Origin: an uncultured Bacteroidales bacterium
Lineage (GTDB): Bacteria; Bacteroidota; Bacteroidia; Bacteroidales; UBA4417
Length of the DNA: 7,748 bases
Direction: 5' to 3'
Assembly: GCA_903917425.1 (NCBI GenBank)
Contig: CAIXAQ010000054.1
Span: 1 to 7,748 of the forward strand
Part shown: one piece after another, positions 1 through 6,121 of the stretch
Layout of the letters: each line of letters begins with the position of its first letter
Position numbering within the stretch: position 1 is the first letter of the stretch
Notes under the pieces: model-generated
The model's database searches: none
What the model was told of the DNA's origin: nothing
The model's input: the letters and a program-made list of their open reading frames with translations, nothing else
Program-made: the position numbers and the translations under genes

Positions 1-400
1 AATTATAATAAGTGCGGATACCGGGAAACCCTATGGCTTTTAAAAACTCCTGAATTATCTGAATACCCGTAAAAACACGAATTACCTCGTCCAAGGCAAT
101 TAACAATAATAAAACTGCCTCAAACCTATTATCCAGAATGAAATCGACAGGGTGGAAATCATAAAAAATCCGGGTTAAAAATTTTAATACATAAAAAGCA
201 AGGCTAAACTCGATGATAGATTCCGTGAGCCGGTTGGAATACGTGCTTTGAGGAAATCCATGCTGGTAAATTATTGTTGTTATCGCTATGAGCGAAACCA
301 CTATACTGGCTATATGCAATGCCTTTACAACATAAATTCTATGTGCGAAGAGGCGAATATTGATAAATTCCCTTACCCTGAAAACCCTATCCCTCAGCAT
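1..400 (-). CDS. TrkH/KtrB-type potassium transporter, N-terminal part (cut by window edge)
   Basis: This is the first 133 codons of a membrane protein, open from an ATG at 400-398 to the window edge with no stop. The start MLRDRVFRVREF is basic. Three hydrophobic stretches follow at about residues 27-45, 61-78 and 93-111, with the motif FHPVDFILDNRFEA between the second and third. Family knowledge: Bacteroidota TrkH proteins of about 600 residues carry such an extra N-terminal membrane region before the four pore-loop repeats. The pore repeats and selectivity-filter glycines would lie beyond the window, so the family is inferred from this N-terminus and from the neighbour. The ATG lies 2 bases after the stop of the trkA/ktrA-like gene, so the pair is almost certainly co-transcribed and translationally coupled. 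Expected role: potassium or sodium-potassium uptake across the inner membrane, gated by the RCK partner. Confidence 0.8.
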   Translation of the reverse strand, partial: MLRDRVFRVREFINIRLFAHRIYVVKALHIASIVVSLIAITTIIYQHGFPQSTYSNRLTESIIEFSLAFYVLKFLTRIFYDFHPVDFILDNRFEAVLLLLIALDEVIRVFTGIQIIQEFLKAIGFPGIRTYYN

Positions 401-402
401 AC

Positions 403-1098
403 TTAGGTATTGATTTCGAGAAACCTGTCGATATCATGCACATGGCCAAATATGACAAGCCTGTCGGTAGCTTGTAACGATTGCTTTGAATCAGGAACAC
501 CAATGATATGATGCTCTATGGTTTCTTTTCCATCCTTCATTACCCTTAATTCTTCCTTCACCGTTATGAGGCTGAGTTTGTATTTGTCGCGGAGATCAAT
601 TTCACCAAAAGTCTTGTTTATACAATTCTTGGGGCTAAGCAGTTCGACAACCCGGTGATTATCCGGAAGCTGCAAATAGCTCATAATGTTTGGATTAAGC
701 ATACGTTCGGCTACAATAATGCCAACCTCTTCTTCGGGGGAAAGGATTTCGGTTATACCCATTTTTTCAAGGATAATTCGCTGAGCCTCACCATTAGCAC
801 GGGTAATGATCCTTTTCACATTCAAATCGAGTAATATGGAGGCACATAGCAATCTCTTTTCAAAATCGGATCCAATAGCAACTACTACAGCATCAAATTC
901 TTCGATCCCCTGGCCCTGTAGAGCGCGTTTATCTGTTGCGTCAAGAGTGACAGCATAAGCCACATCGTCACCAATGCTGTCAATTATTTCTGAATTGCTA
1001 TCAATTGCCATTACCTCGTAGCCCTTTGCCGATATGGCCTTTGCGATAGCTTTACCAAATTGCCCAATACCAATTACGGCATATTTATTTCCCGCCAT
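403..1098 (-). CDS. trkA: Potassium channel regulatory subunit, single RCK protein (TrkA/KtrA family)
   Basis: The protein has 231 residues. An N-terminal Rossmann RCK_N domain covers about residues 4-125: it opens with the nucleotide-binding glycine motif GIGQFG (10-15), has an acidic residue at the end of strand 2 (AID, D33), and later the run SPEEEVG (120-126). An RCK_C domain fills about 137-229. One RCK_N plus one RCK_C in about 220-230 residues is the KtrA-like layout; E. coli TrkA has two copies in about 458 residues. Family knowledge: such proteins form an octameric ring under the membrane channel and gate K+ uptake by binding ATP/ADP, NAD(H) or c-di-AMP; which ligand is used here cannot be read from the sequence. 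The TrkH-type gene follows after 2 bases. A promoter-like pair lies just upstream (1121-1152). Family is secure; the symbol could equally be ktrA. Confidence 0.93.
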   Translation of the reverse strand: MAGNKYAVIGIGQFGKAIAKAISAKGYEVMAIDSNSEIIDSIGDDVAYAVTLDATDKRALQGQGIEEFDAVVVAIGSDFEKRLLCASILLDLNVKRIITRANGEAQRIILEKMGITEILSPEEEVGIIVAERMLNPNIMSYLQLPDNHRVVELLSPKNCINKTFGEIDLRDKYKLSLITVKEELRVMKDGKETIEHHIIGVPDSKQSLQATDRLVIFGHVHDIDRFLEINT

Positions 1099-1120
1099 AT
1101 TTTTACATTTTTTGAAGGCG

Positions 1121-1152
1121 TAAATTTACACCGAATACAGAATCAAACTCAA
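1121..1152 (-). promoter_or_regulatory. Candidate Bacteroidota promoter of the trkA-trkH operon
   Basis: On the minus strand, TTG at 1152-1150 is followed after 21 bases by TAAATTTA at 1128-1121, which matches 7 of 8 positions of the Bacteroidota -7 consensus TAnnTTTG. The predicted transcription start would be about 16 bases before the ATG at 1098. The TTG-to-box spacing is the same as in the candidate promoter at 2120-2151. Read by eye only. Confidence 0.45.
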
Positions 1153-1170
1153 TATCTGTTAAAATATCTG
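1151..1170. repeat. Short direct repeat AATATCTG x2 at the trkA promoter
   Basis: AATATCTG occurs at 1151-1158 and again at 1163-1170, offset by 12 bases and overlapping the candidate -33 element of the trkA promoter. It could be an operator, but in AT-rich DNA two 8-mers this close can also occur by chance. Confidence 0.25.
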
Positions 1171-1231
1171 AATAATGATTTGGATTATATTCGATCTGAC
1201 AAAATCCAATACCTTTCAGCAGAAAAAGCAA

Positions 1232-1261
1232 TGGGGAACAATCCTGTCGGATAGTTCCCCA
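1232..1261 (-). terminator. Strong hairpin, candidate 3' end of the structured RNA
   Basis: The arms 1232-1239 and 1254-1261 pair over 8 bp (TGGGGAAC with GTTCCCCA). After one A/A mismatch a further 4 bp pair (1241-1244 with 1249-1252), leaving a 4-base loop, GACA on the minus strand. On that strand the stem is followed, after about 4 bases, by C and five T (around 1227-1223). This is consistent with an intrinsic terminator for transcription arriving from the GC-rich region. The gap before the T-run is a weakness, so it may instead be a terminal stem of the RNA. Confidence 0.5.
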
Positions 1262-1358
1262 CTTCACTTCTGGCAGCCGTAACCGCCATTTGTGGCCGGC
1301 GTTTGCTTCGCAGAACTTACAGACTGGCAAAACCATACAGTGATGCCCTGTTCTTGTT

Positions 1359-1385
1359 CAAAGAAGGTGCAGGCACCTTACTTTG
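1359..1385. repeat. Long inverted repeat inside the structured region
   Basis: CAAAG at 1359-1363 pairs with CTTTG at 1381-1385, and AAGGTGC at 1364-1370 pairs with GCACCTT at 1373-1379. Only A1380 is unpaired, and the centre is AG. This gives up to 12 bp of inverted repeat. On the plus strand it runs directly into a T-rich tract (1382-1390), so it could terminate plus-strand transcription; on the minus strand it would be an internal stem of the candidate RNA. Confidence 0.6.
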
Positions 1386-2119
1386 TTTTTGCCGACACTG
1401 GTCTCAAACCCTAGTTTCTTCACAAGGAAGAGCTTTCAGGTTGATTCCGGGCTTTAAACCTTGTCCCTTTCGGAATTTCGGTCGTGGCTACGCTCGCGCG
1501 CTGCCGGTTTCTGCATCCGATGCGTTGCTGCTATCCTGCCCGTAGGCCAGATAACACCTGTTGGTATCGGGAATTTTTACACTCCCTGCTACCCCGGTTC
1601 GCCTGATTGGCCTTCTGCCTTGCGGCTTTGTGCTTCATCCGGCTTCGGCTAAGTCAACTCTTCTGTTACCAGATTCGCTTTTCCTGCCGTGTACCGCGCT
1701 TCGGTGATCGTGGGGATTTCGCATTCAATTGCCTTTCGGTTTTTGTTTGTTACGTCCCTGCATTCTGAGTTTCGTCGGGAACTTACTGCTGCGAGAGTCA
1801 TAACTTTTTTACTTGCCAGATTTTTCAACCTGATTTTCAGCAGTCTAAGATTTCAAGTGTGTTTCGTTTCCGATTCACATTCTCAATACTCGTGCTCTAT
1901 GCATCTTTCGATGCACCCGTCCTTCCTTTCCTTGCGGTCAATCAGTCCAGGGTGCTGCATGCCCTTTGACACCTTCCTGCATTCCGGCTTTTCAGTTCAA
2001 CTTCAATAAATTCCTCTTGCGAGTTACCTACTTTAGCTTCCCTGGGTTCAGCACTTCCCTCCTTCTCAGAAGTTCGGCGGCCTCCCCGGAGCCAGTTACC
2101 ATGATCTCGTCCGGTGAAA

Positions 2120-2151
2120 TAAAATTACAACCAAACATGCCCTGTTGTCAA
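2120..2151 (-). promoter_or_regulatory. Candidate promoter for the structured RNA
   Basis: On the minus strand TTGACA (2151-2146) is followed after 18 bases by TAATTTTA (2127-2120). From TTG to the second box is 21 bases, the same as in the trkA candidate. The second box matches 7 of 8 positions of the Bacteroidota -7 consensus TAnnTTTG. It sits exactly at the change from AT-rich DNA to the GC-rich hairpin-dense region, which predicts a transcript start near 2113. Confidence 0.5.
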
Positions 2152-2258
2152 GTGTTTTCTAAGAAATTGCTTCACATTGATTTCACTCCGGTTATCAACA
2201 ATTGTTAATAACTAAAATTTATTATAACTATATGTTTATCAATATATTCTAAATCAAT
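2152..2258. other. AT-rich spacer with an inverted repeat at 2191-2212
   Basis: No gene is seen here. GTTAT (2191-2195) and ATAAC (2208-2212) flank the perfect palindrome AACAATTGTT (2197-2206), giving a 22-base inverted repeat with one mismatched pair (2196/2207). The rest, up to the stop of the 157-aa gene, is very AT-rich. The repeat could be a protein-binding site upstream of the RNA promoter or a weak terminator for the gene to its right; neither is established. Confidence 0.4.
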
Positions 2259-2732
2259 TTAAATGATATCCCGGCATATTTCAAGAACTGGCTTTCCTTT
2301 TTTTATGCTTTTCACCAGACATCTGACTTGATTTTCATACCTAACTCCAGAATTTATATCATCAAATAGTTGCACCTCAATGCTATTGCCCAAAATATCT
2401 TTAACTGTTACAGCATTTTCAGTATCAATATTTGTAGTTTCTTCAATAGTGAAATTATATACTTCTCCTGCCTTGTATTCCGGATGTTGTGGTTCAAGGA
2501 AAACTCTGCCGGTACAGTTAATCCTGTCAACTTTACAGAGAATCTCATCGCCTGTTTTAAGCCCATAACTTTCATAGTATCCGGCAGGCATAAAATGTTT
2601 TAAGCCATTTATATCCTCCAGAATATAGTACCACTCATTATCCTGTAATTGCAGCAAATTATGAATCCTGAATGTAAACCATTCACCTTCAGTTAATTTA
2701 ATCTTGCCAGTATCGTATCCCGGGTAATGCAT
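2259..2732 (-). CDS. Uncharacterised 157-aa protein, probably two OB/S1-like folds
   Basis: I do not recognise a named family. The protein is soluble and acidic to neutral, with no signal peptide or membrane segment. Two similar beta-rich halves can be seen. The first, about residues 12-85, contains WYYILEDINGLKHFMPAGYY, then KTGDEILCKVDRINCTGRVFLEPQHP. The pattern G-x-x-[IV]-x-C-x-V-x-x-I-N-x-x-G-R-[VI]-x-L-x-P is what S1/OB-fold RNA-binding modules look like near their end. The second half, about 88-157, has YKAGEVYNFTIEE, a strand-rich middle, and NQVRCLVKSIKKGKPVLEI, an echo of the same pattern. It starts 84 bases after the stop of the rel-like gene on the same strand, so it may share that transcript; no clear promoter was seen in the gap. 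An RNA-binding or ribosome-associated role is inference only. No symbol is given. Confidence 0.75.
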   Translation of the reverse strand: MHYPGYDTGKIKLTEGEWFTFRIHNLLQLQDNEWYYILEDINGLKHFMPAGYYESYGLKTGDEILCKVDRINCTGRVFLEPQHPEYKAGEVYNFTIEETTNIDTENAVTVKDILGNSIEVQLFDDINSGVRYENQVRCLVKSIKKGKPVLEICRDII

Positions 2733-2816
2733 AATTTATTGCATCAATATTTTATGTGATGAAATAGAAGTGTGATCCTGTTTTTCGGCATCAATCGGAC
2801 TGGATCTATCATATTA

Positions 2817-5012
2817 TCAGTTTTCCCTGCTCACTTTCCTGATTCCTTTAAGCTTAACCAATCGTCCCAGAATCAAATTAAGATGTGCCTTACCATCTAC
2901 ATTCACCATGATGGATCCTTCAAATTTACCATTATGAGAATTCAGATTGACGGATCTGATATTGGCTTTCAGATCGCCGGAAACAACATTCGTGATGTCG
3001 TTCAAAATTCCGGGCTGGTCGTTGCCACTTATCCTGATGGTTGCAACATATGAAGTAAGTTCCGACATTTCGGCCCAGCGAGCCTGTACTATCCGGTAAT
3101 GGTAGCGTTCGAGCATCTCAGCCGCATTTGTGCATATTTTCCGATGTATTTTAATTCCTTCGGAAACTGTAACAAAGCCGAAAATTTCATCCCCGTAAAC
3201 AGGCTGGCAACAACGGGCAAACTTAACATCCGATAAAGGTGTGCTCTCGTTAATTATAATAATTGGCTTTTGCTGTCCTGGCTTATTTTGGGAAACGTCA
3301 ATTTTAGTAAAAGGTTTGGGTAGTGGCTTAACTTCCTCTGTTTTAGCCACAGGTTGAAATGCCTCTTTGACTTTTTGTATATCATATTTCCCTTCGGCCA
3401 AACCGTGAAACATATCCAGGGCGCTTGCAGCCTTGAAAAAAAGCACCAATTTGTTGCCTACATCATCGTTATAATCAAGCTTCAACTGGCCCAATTTTCG
3501 CATCACCAGATCTTTGCCTGCTTCTGCCTGCGAAAATTCGGCATCTTTAAGTACCCTTTTAATTTTAGTTATCGCTTTGGAGGAAGTCACCCAATTTAGC
3601 CAGTCGATATTTGGCTTCTGGTTTTTGGATGTAATCACCTCGACATGATCGCCCGTTTTAAGAACATATTTAAGCGGAACGAATAGATTATTCACTTTTG
3701 CACCGGTACAATGCTGGCCGATGTCGGTATGTATATCGAATGCGAAATCGAGTATTGTGGCACCTGAACGGAGTTTTTTCAGGTGGCCTTCGGGTGTAAA
3801 AACGAAAATATGATCGGCCAGGGCTTTTGTGCCTGCAGTACGGGCAATTTCGTCATCGCCGGGAGTGTAATTTTCGAGTACGGCACGGATATTCCTAAGC
3901 CATTCGTCAGCCGAAGACTTTGCTCCTTTTTGCTCTTTGTACCTCCAATGGGCTGCCATGCCTTTTTCGGCATGTTCATCCATGCGGCGCGTACGTATCT
4001 GAACTTCAACCCAATTATTCCCAGGGGCTTCAACTGTTACATGCAACGATTCGTAGCCATTTGGCCTGGGCGCCGAAATCCAGTCGCGCAGCCGCGATGT
4101 ACTTGGTGGATAGATATCAGTAACATGCGAATATGCTTTCCAGCATTCTGGTTTTTCATTTTCGGGTTTGCTGTTGAGTATAATGCGAATGGCAAAAAAA
4201 TCGAAAACTTCGTCGAATTCGATTTCCTGTTTTTTCATTTTTGAATATATGGATGGAATAGCTTTTGTCCGTGCTTTGATCTCGAAATCTAGTCCCGCAT
4301 CTGAAAGACTTTTACGAATCGGAATAATAAATTCTTCGAAGTATTTTTTCTGTTCGAGCGCCGTGTCCTGTATTTTTTTCTCAATACTGTGATAAACCTC
4401 TGGCATTGAGTGTTTCATTGCCAGATCATCAAGTTCGGTTTTCACTTTGTAAAGGCCTAACCTGTGTGCCAAAGGAGAGTATAGGCTGGATGTTTCATTT
4501 GAAACCTGCTTTTGCTCATCTTCGGGAAGCAAATTAATTTGCCTCATAAGGTTGATCCTGTCGGCCAGTTTAATCAGCAAAACACGTATATCTCCGGAAA
4601 GGCTGAGCAAGAGCTGGATAAAATTTTCGGGCATGATGGATATTTTGTCCATTCTTATACCCGAAATCTGTTGAAGTTTTTGAATGATATTCAACGTATC
4701 GGTTCCAAATTTTTTCTTCAGGTTGTCGCTTTCAATCGGGCTTTCCACTGCAATTTGCTCCAACAATGCGGATAAAATACTCGTTGTATCAAGCCCCATC
4801 TCATTTGCTATAATGCAGGCAACTGAAACAGCATGTGCGAGTTGAAATTCACCCTGGGTGTTTTTTGCTCCTCCGAAATGGCGAAGCACTTCAATAAATG
4901 CCTGTTTGATAAGCTTTCGGTTGGATGCCTCTGTAATATAACCGCATGAAAGCATCAACTCTTTGTAGAGTAATTTGTATTTCTGATTATCGGTAAGTTC
5001 CTGATTTTTCAA
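2817..5012 (-). CDS. rel: Long RelA/SpoT homologue: (p)ppGpp synthetase with a degenerate HD hydrolase domain
   Basis: The protein has 731 residues in the standard long-RSH order: HD region (about 25-190), synthetase (about 245-360), TGS (about 399-462), helical linker, Cys-rich zinc-finger-like domain (C601, C602, H623, C627), and C-terminal ACT (about 652-731). The synthetase keeps SIYSKM (254-259), FDEVFDFFAIRI, RLRD (307-310), RPNGYESLH (316-324), EVQIRT (336-341) and AAHWRYKE. It should therefore make ppGpp/pppGpp from ATP and GDP/GTP on starved ribosomes. In the HD region the first His (H60) and the D of LADR (D151) remain. The canonical HD pair reads EQ (85-86), and the following ED reads VE (89-90), so hydrolysis is probably lost. 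The start codon is TTG with AGGA 8 bases upstream; an in-frame TAA six codons before it excludes a longer start. A -7 box lies at 5040-5047. It could be called relA; a functional hydrolase is expected elsewhere in the genome. Confidence 0.95.
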   Translation of the reverse strand: MKNQELTDNQKYKLLYKELMLSCGYITEASNRKLIKQAFIEVLRHFGGAKNTQGEFQLAHAVSVACIIANEMGLDTTSILSALLEQIAVESPIESDNLKKKFGTDTLNIIQKLQQISGIRMDKISIMPENFIQLLLSLSGDIRVLLIKLADRINLMRQINLLPEDEQKQVSNETSSLYSPLAHRLGLYKVKTELDDLAMKHSMPEVYHSIEKKIQDTALEQKKYFEEFIIPIRKSLSDAGLDFEIKARTKAIPSIYSKMKKQEIEFDEVFDFFAIRIILNSKPENEKPECWKAYSHVTDIYPPSTSRLRDWISAPRPNGYESLHVTVEAPGNNWVEVQIRTRRMDEHAEKGMAAHWRYKEQKGAKSSADEWLRNIRAVLENYTPGDDEIARTAGTKALADHIFVFTPEGHLKKLRSGATILDFAFDIHTDIGQHCTGAKVNNLFVPLKYVLKTGDHVEVITSKNQKPNIDWLNWVTSSKAITKIKRVLKDAEFSQAEAGKDLVMRKLGQLKLDYNDDVGNKLVLFFKAASALDMFHGLAEGKYDIQKVKEAFQPVAKTEEVKPLPKPFTKIDVSQNKPGQQKPIIIINESTPLSDVKFARCCQPVYGDEIFGFVTVSEGIKIHRKICTNAAEMLERYHYRIVQARWAEMSELTSYVATIRISGNDQPGILNDITNVVSGDLKANIRSVNLNSHNGKFEGSIMVNVDGKAHLNLILGRLVKLKGIRKVSREN

Positions 5013-5039
5013 CGATTTTCCTTTCTTTTGTTATTACAA

Positions 5040-5047
5040 CAAATTTA
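5040..5047 (-). promoter_or_regulatory. Candidate -7 element of the rel promoter
   Basis: TAAATTTG on the minus strand is a perfect match to the Bacteroidota -7 consensus TAnnTTTG, and would start transcription about 20 bases before the TTG start codon. The expected -33 region would fall in the T-rich tail of the floA terminator, where only a run of T is seen rather than a clean TTTG. The promoter therefore looks tightly packed against the upstream operon's end. Confidence 0.5.
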
Positions 5048-5054
5048 CGATCAA

Positions 5055-5089
5055 AAAGTAAAATAAAAAGCCCAGAAAATTTCCGGGCT
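5055..5089 (-). terminator. Intrinsic terminator of the nfeD-floA operon
   Basis: On the minus strand AGCCC (5089-5085) pairs with GGGCT (5073-5069). An internal C/A mismatch is followed by weaker GA/TC and A-T pairs toward the loop. The hairpin runs directly into T-rich DNA (TTTTATTTT and further T). It begins about 30 bases after the floA stop. On the plus strand no T-run follows, so it is directional. Confidence 0.85.
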
Positions 5090-5118
5090 CTAAACTATTA
5101 AATTCAGTTCAACTGAAG

Positions 5119-6117
5119 TTATTCGCCCTGTTTCCCGGATTGGCCTGTACGATGCTGGTTTGGATCACTGATTGAATCGCGCATACGGGTATCAGCCTGA
5201 ATATTCTGAAACTTATAATAATCCGCAATTCCAAGATTACCTGAGCGGAAAGCTTCAGCAATGGCTTTAGGAATTTCGGCTTCGGCCAAAATAACCGTAG
5301 CCCTTGCTTCCTGTGCTTTGGCCTTCATTTCCTGCTCGTTAGCGACTGCCATAGCCCTGCGCTCCTCGGCACGTGCCTGGGCAATATTTTTATCTGCGTT
5401 AGCCTGATCCATCTGCAACATAGCACCAATATTTTTACCAACGTCAATGTCAGCAATATCGATAGAAAGGATTTCAAATGCTGTTCCTGAATCGAGTCCT
5501 TTGGCCAGCACAACTTTAGAAATTGTATCCGGATTGGCAAGTACGTGTTTGTGATTTTCGGCAGAACCAATGGAGGAAACTATCCCCTCGCCTACCCTGG
5601 CAAGAACGGTTTCTTCGCCGGCACCCCCGACGAGTTGCTTGATATTGGCTCTTACAGTAACCCTGGCTTTAGCTATAAGTTGGATACCATCTTTAGCTAC
5701 AGCAGCCACTGGAGGCGTATCCAGAATCTTTGGATTCACTGACATTTGAACGGCTTCAAAAACATCGCGCCCGGCCAGATCAATTGCTGTTGCTGATTTA
5801 TAATCGAGAGGGATATTGGCTTTATCAGCGGAAATCAACGCATTCACCACCGATTTTACCCTGCCACCGGCAAGGTAATGAGCTTCCAACTGGTCGCGGG
5901 AAAGCGAAAGCCCGGCTTTTGTTGAAGTGATCAGAGCCGAGACTATGACTGATGGTGGAACTTTGCGCCAACGCATAAAAACCAACTGCAGAAGTGAAAT
6001 TTTTACCCCGGAGAGTAAAGCGGTAAACCATAGTCCTACCGGTATAAAGTAAAAAATAATCCATAACCCGACTAAACAGGCTACGCCAACGGCAACAATT
6101 GAAAACAGAGGATCCAT
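5119..6117 (-). CDS. floA: Flotillin-like membrane microdomain scaffold FloA (YqfA type)
   Basis: The protein has 332 residues, the usual size for FloA. A hydrophobic N-terminus (about 4-48, with two hydrophobic stretches split by FIPVG) anchors the protein in the inner membrane. It is followed by VPPSVIVSALITSTKAGL and an SPFH/PHB-like domain to about residue 230, including the TPPVAAVAKDGIQLIAKARV block (134-153). An Ala/Glu-rich coiled-coil segment spans about 238-290. The block ILAEAEIPKAIAEAFRSGN, then LGIADYYKFQNIQADTRMR (276-313) is the hallmark of this family. Family knowledge: FloA forms oligomeric scaffolds in lipid microdomains and affects membrane fluidity, secretion and signalling complexes. 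The gene starts 4 bases after the stop of the nfeD-like gene, the standard partner. The C-terminal tail, about 315-332, is polar and Gln-rich and probably disordered. Confidence 0.96.
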   Translation of the reverse strand: MDPLFSIVAVGVACLVGLWIIFYFIPVGLWFTALLSGVKISLLQLVFMRWRKVPPSVIVSALITSTKAGLSLSRDQLEAHYLAGGRVKSVVNALISADKANIPLDYKSATAIDLAGRDVFEAVQMSVNPKILDTPPVAAVAKDGIQLIAKARVTVRANIKQLVGGAGEETVLARVGEGIVSSIGSAENHKHVLANPDTISKVVLAKGLDSGTAFEILSIDIADIDVGKNIGAMLQMDQANADKNIAQARAEERRAMAVANEQEMKAKAQEARATVILAEAEIPKAIAEAFRSGNLGIADYYKFQNIQADTRMRDSISDPNQHRTGQSGKQGE

Positions 6118-6121
6118 AAGT

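Larger units (their letters stand above)
1232..2113 (-). ncRNA. Candidate large structured RNA (about 0.88 kb), possibly a group II intron-like remnant
   Basis: The stretch has no convincing protein gene, is GC-rich (about 54% by hand count over 1441-1680, against about 35% just to its right), and is dense in small hairpins. Several have stable tetraloops only on the minus strand: 1900-1915 (6-bp stem, GAAA), 2014-2023 (CTC-GCAA-GAG), 1617-1626 (GCC-GCAA-GGC), 1486-1505 (GCGA), 1536-1550 (TACG, an UNCG loop), and minimal ones at 1930-1937 (GCAA), 1732-1739 and 1466-1473 (GAAA). On the plus strand these loops read TTTC, TTGC, TCGC or CGTA, which have no special stability, so the minus strand is probably the RNA strand. 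A promoter-like pair lies at 2151-2120 and a terminator-like hairpin at 1232-1261; the boundaries come from these. No domain V hairpin, reverse transcriptase, tmRNA or RNase P signature was found, so the identity is unknown. A decayed mobile element remains possible. Confidence 0.55.

Noticed and set aside
1103..1336. Minus-strand 77-codon open frame
   Set aside because: It runs through the terminal hairpin of the RNA candidate and through the trkA promoter, has no domain signature, and its upstream part is hairpin-rich. I judge it non-coding, though its first half could be a commonly over-annotated fragment.
1232..2113. Complete group II intron
   Set aside because: I searched by eye for a domain V (AGC triad stem with bulge and GNRA loop, closing in GTTC) and for a GTGYG 5' end on the minus strand and found neither. 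No reverse transcriptase motif is encoded. Only a remnant or an unrelated RNA is possible.
1232..2113. tmRNA, RNase P RNA or rRNA fragment
   Set aside because: No alanyl acceptor-like ends, GAGGAAAGTCC-type P4 motif, or recognisable rRNA core sequence could be found by eye.
1303..2208. Several overlapping plus-strand open frames of 63-106 codons
   Set aside because: They have no family resemblance, have Cys/Phe/Ser-rich compositions typical of random translation, overlap each other in different frames, and lie opposite the strand carrying the tetraloop hairpins.
2191..2258. Replication origin
   Set aside because: Only two imperfect DnaA-like sites are present, no box cluster is seen, and no dnaA, dnaN or gidA neighbour is in the window.
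3783..4244. 153-codon plus-strand open frame inside rel
   Set aside because: It is antisense to the conserved synthetase and TGS region of rel; the conserved motifs on the minus strand explain the sequence fully.
5325..6064. Extra minus- and plus-strand open frames inside floA
   Set aside because: They are alternative frames of a well-conserved flotillin gene, with no start context or family match of their own.
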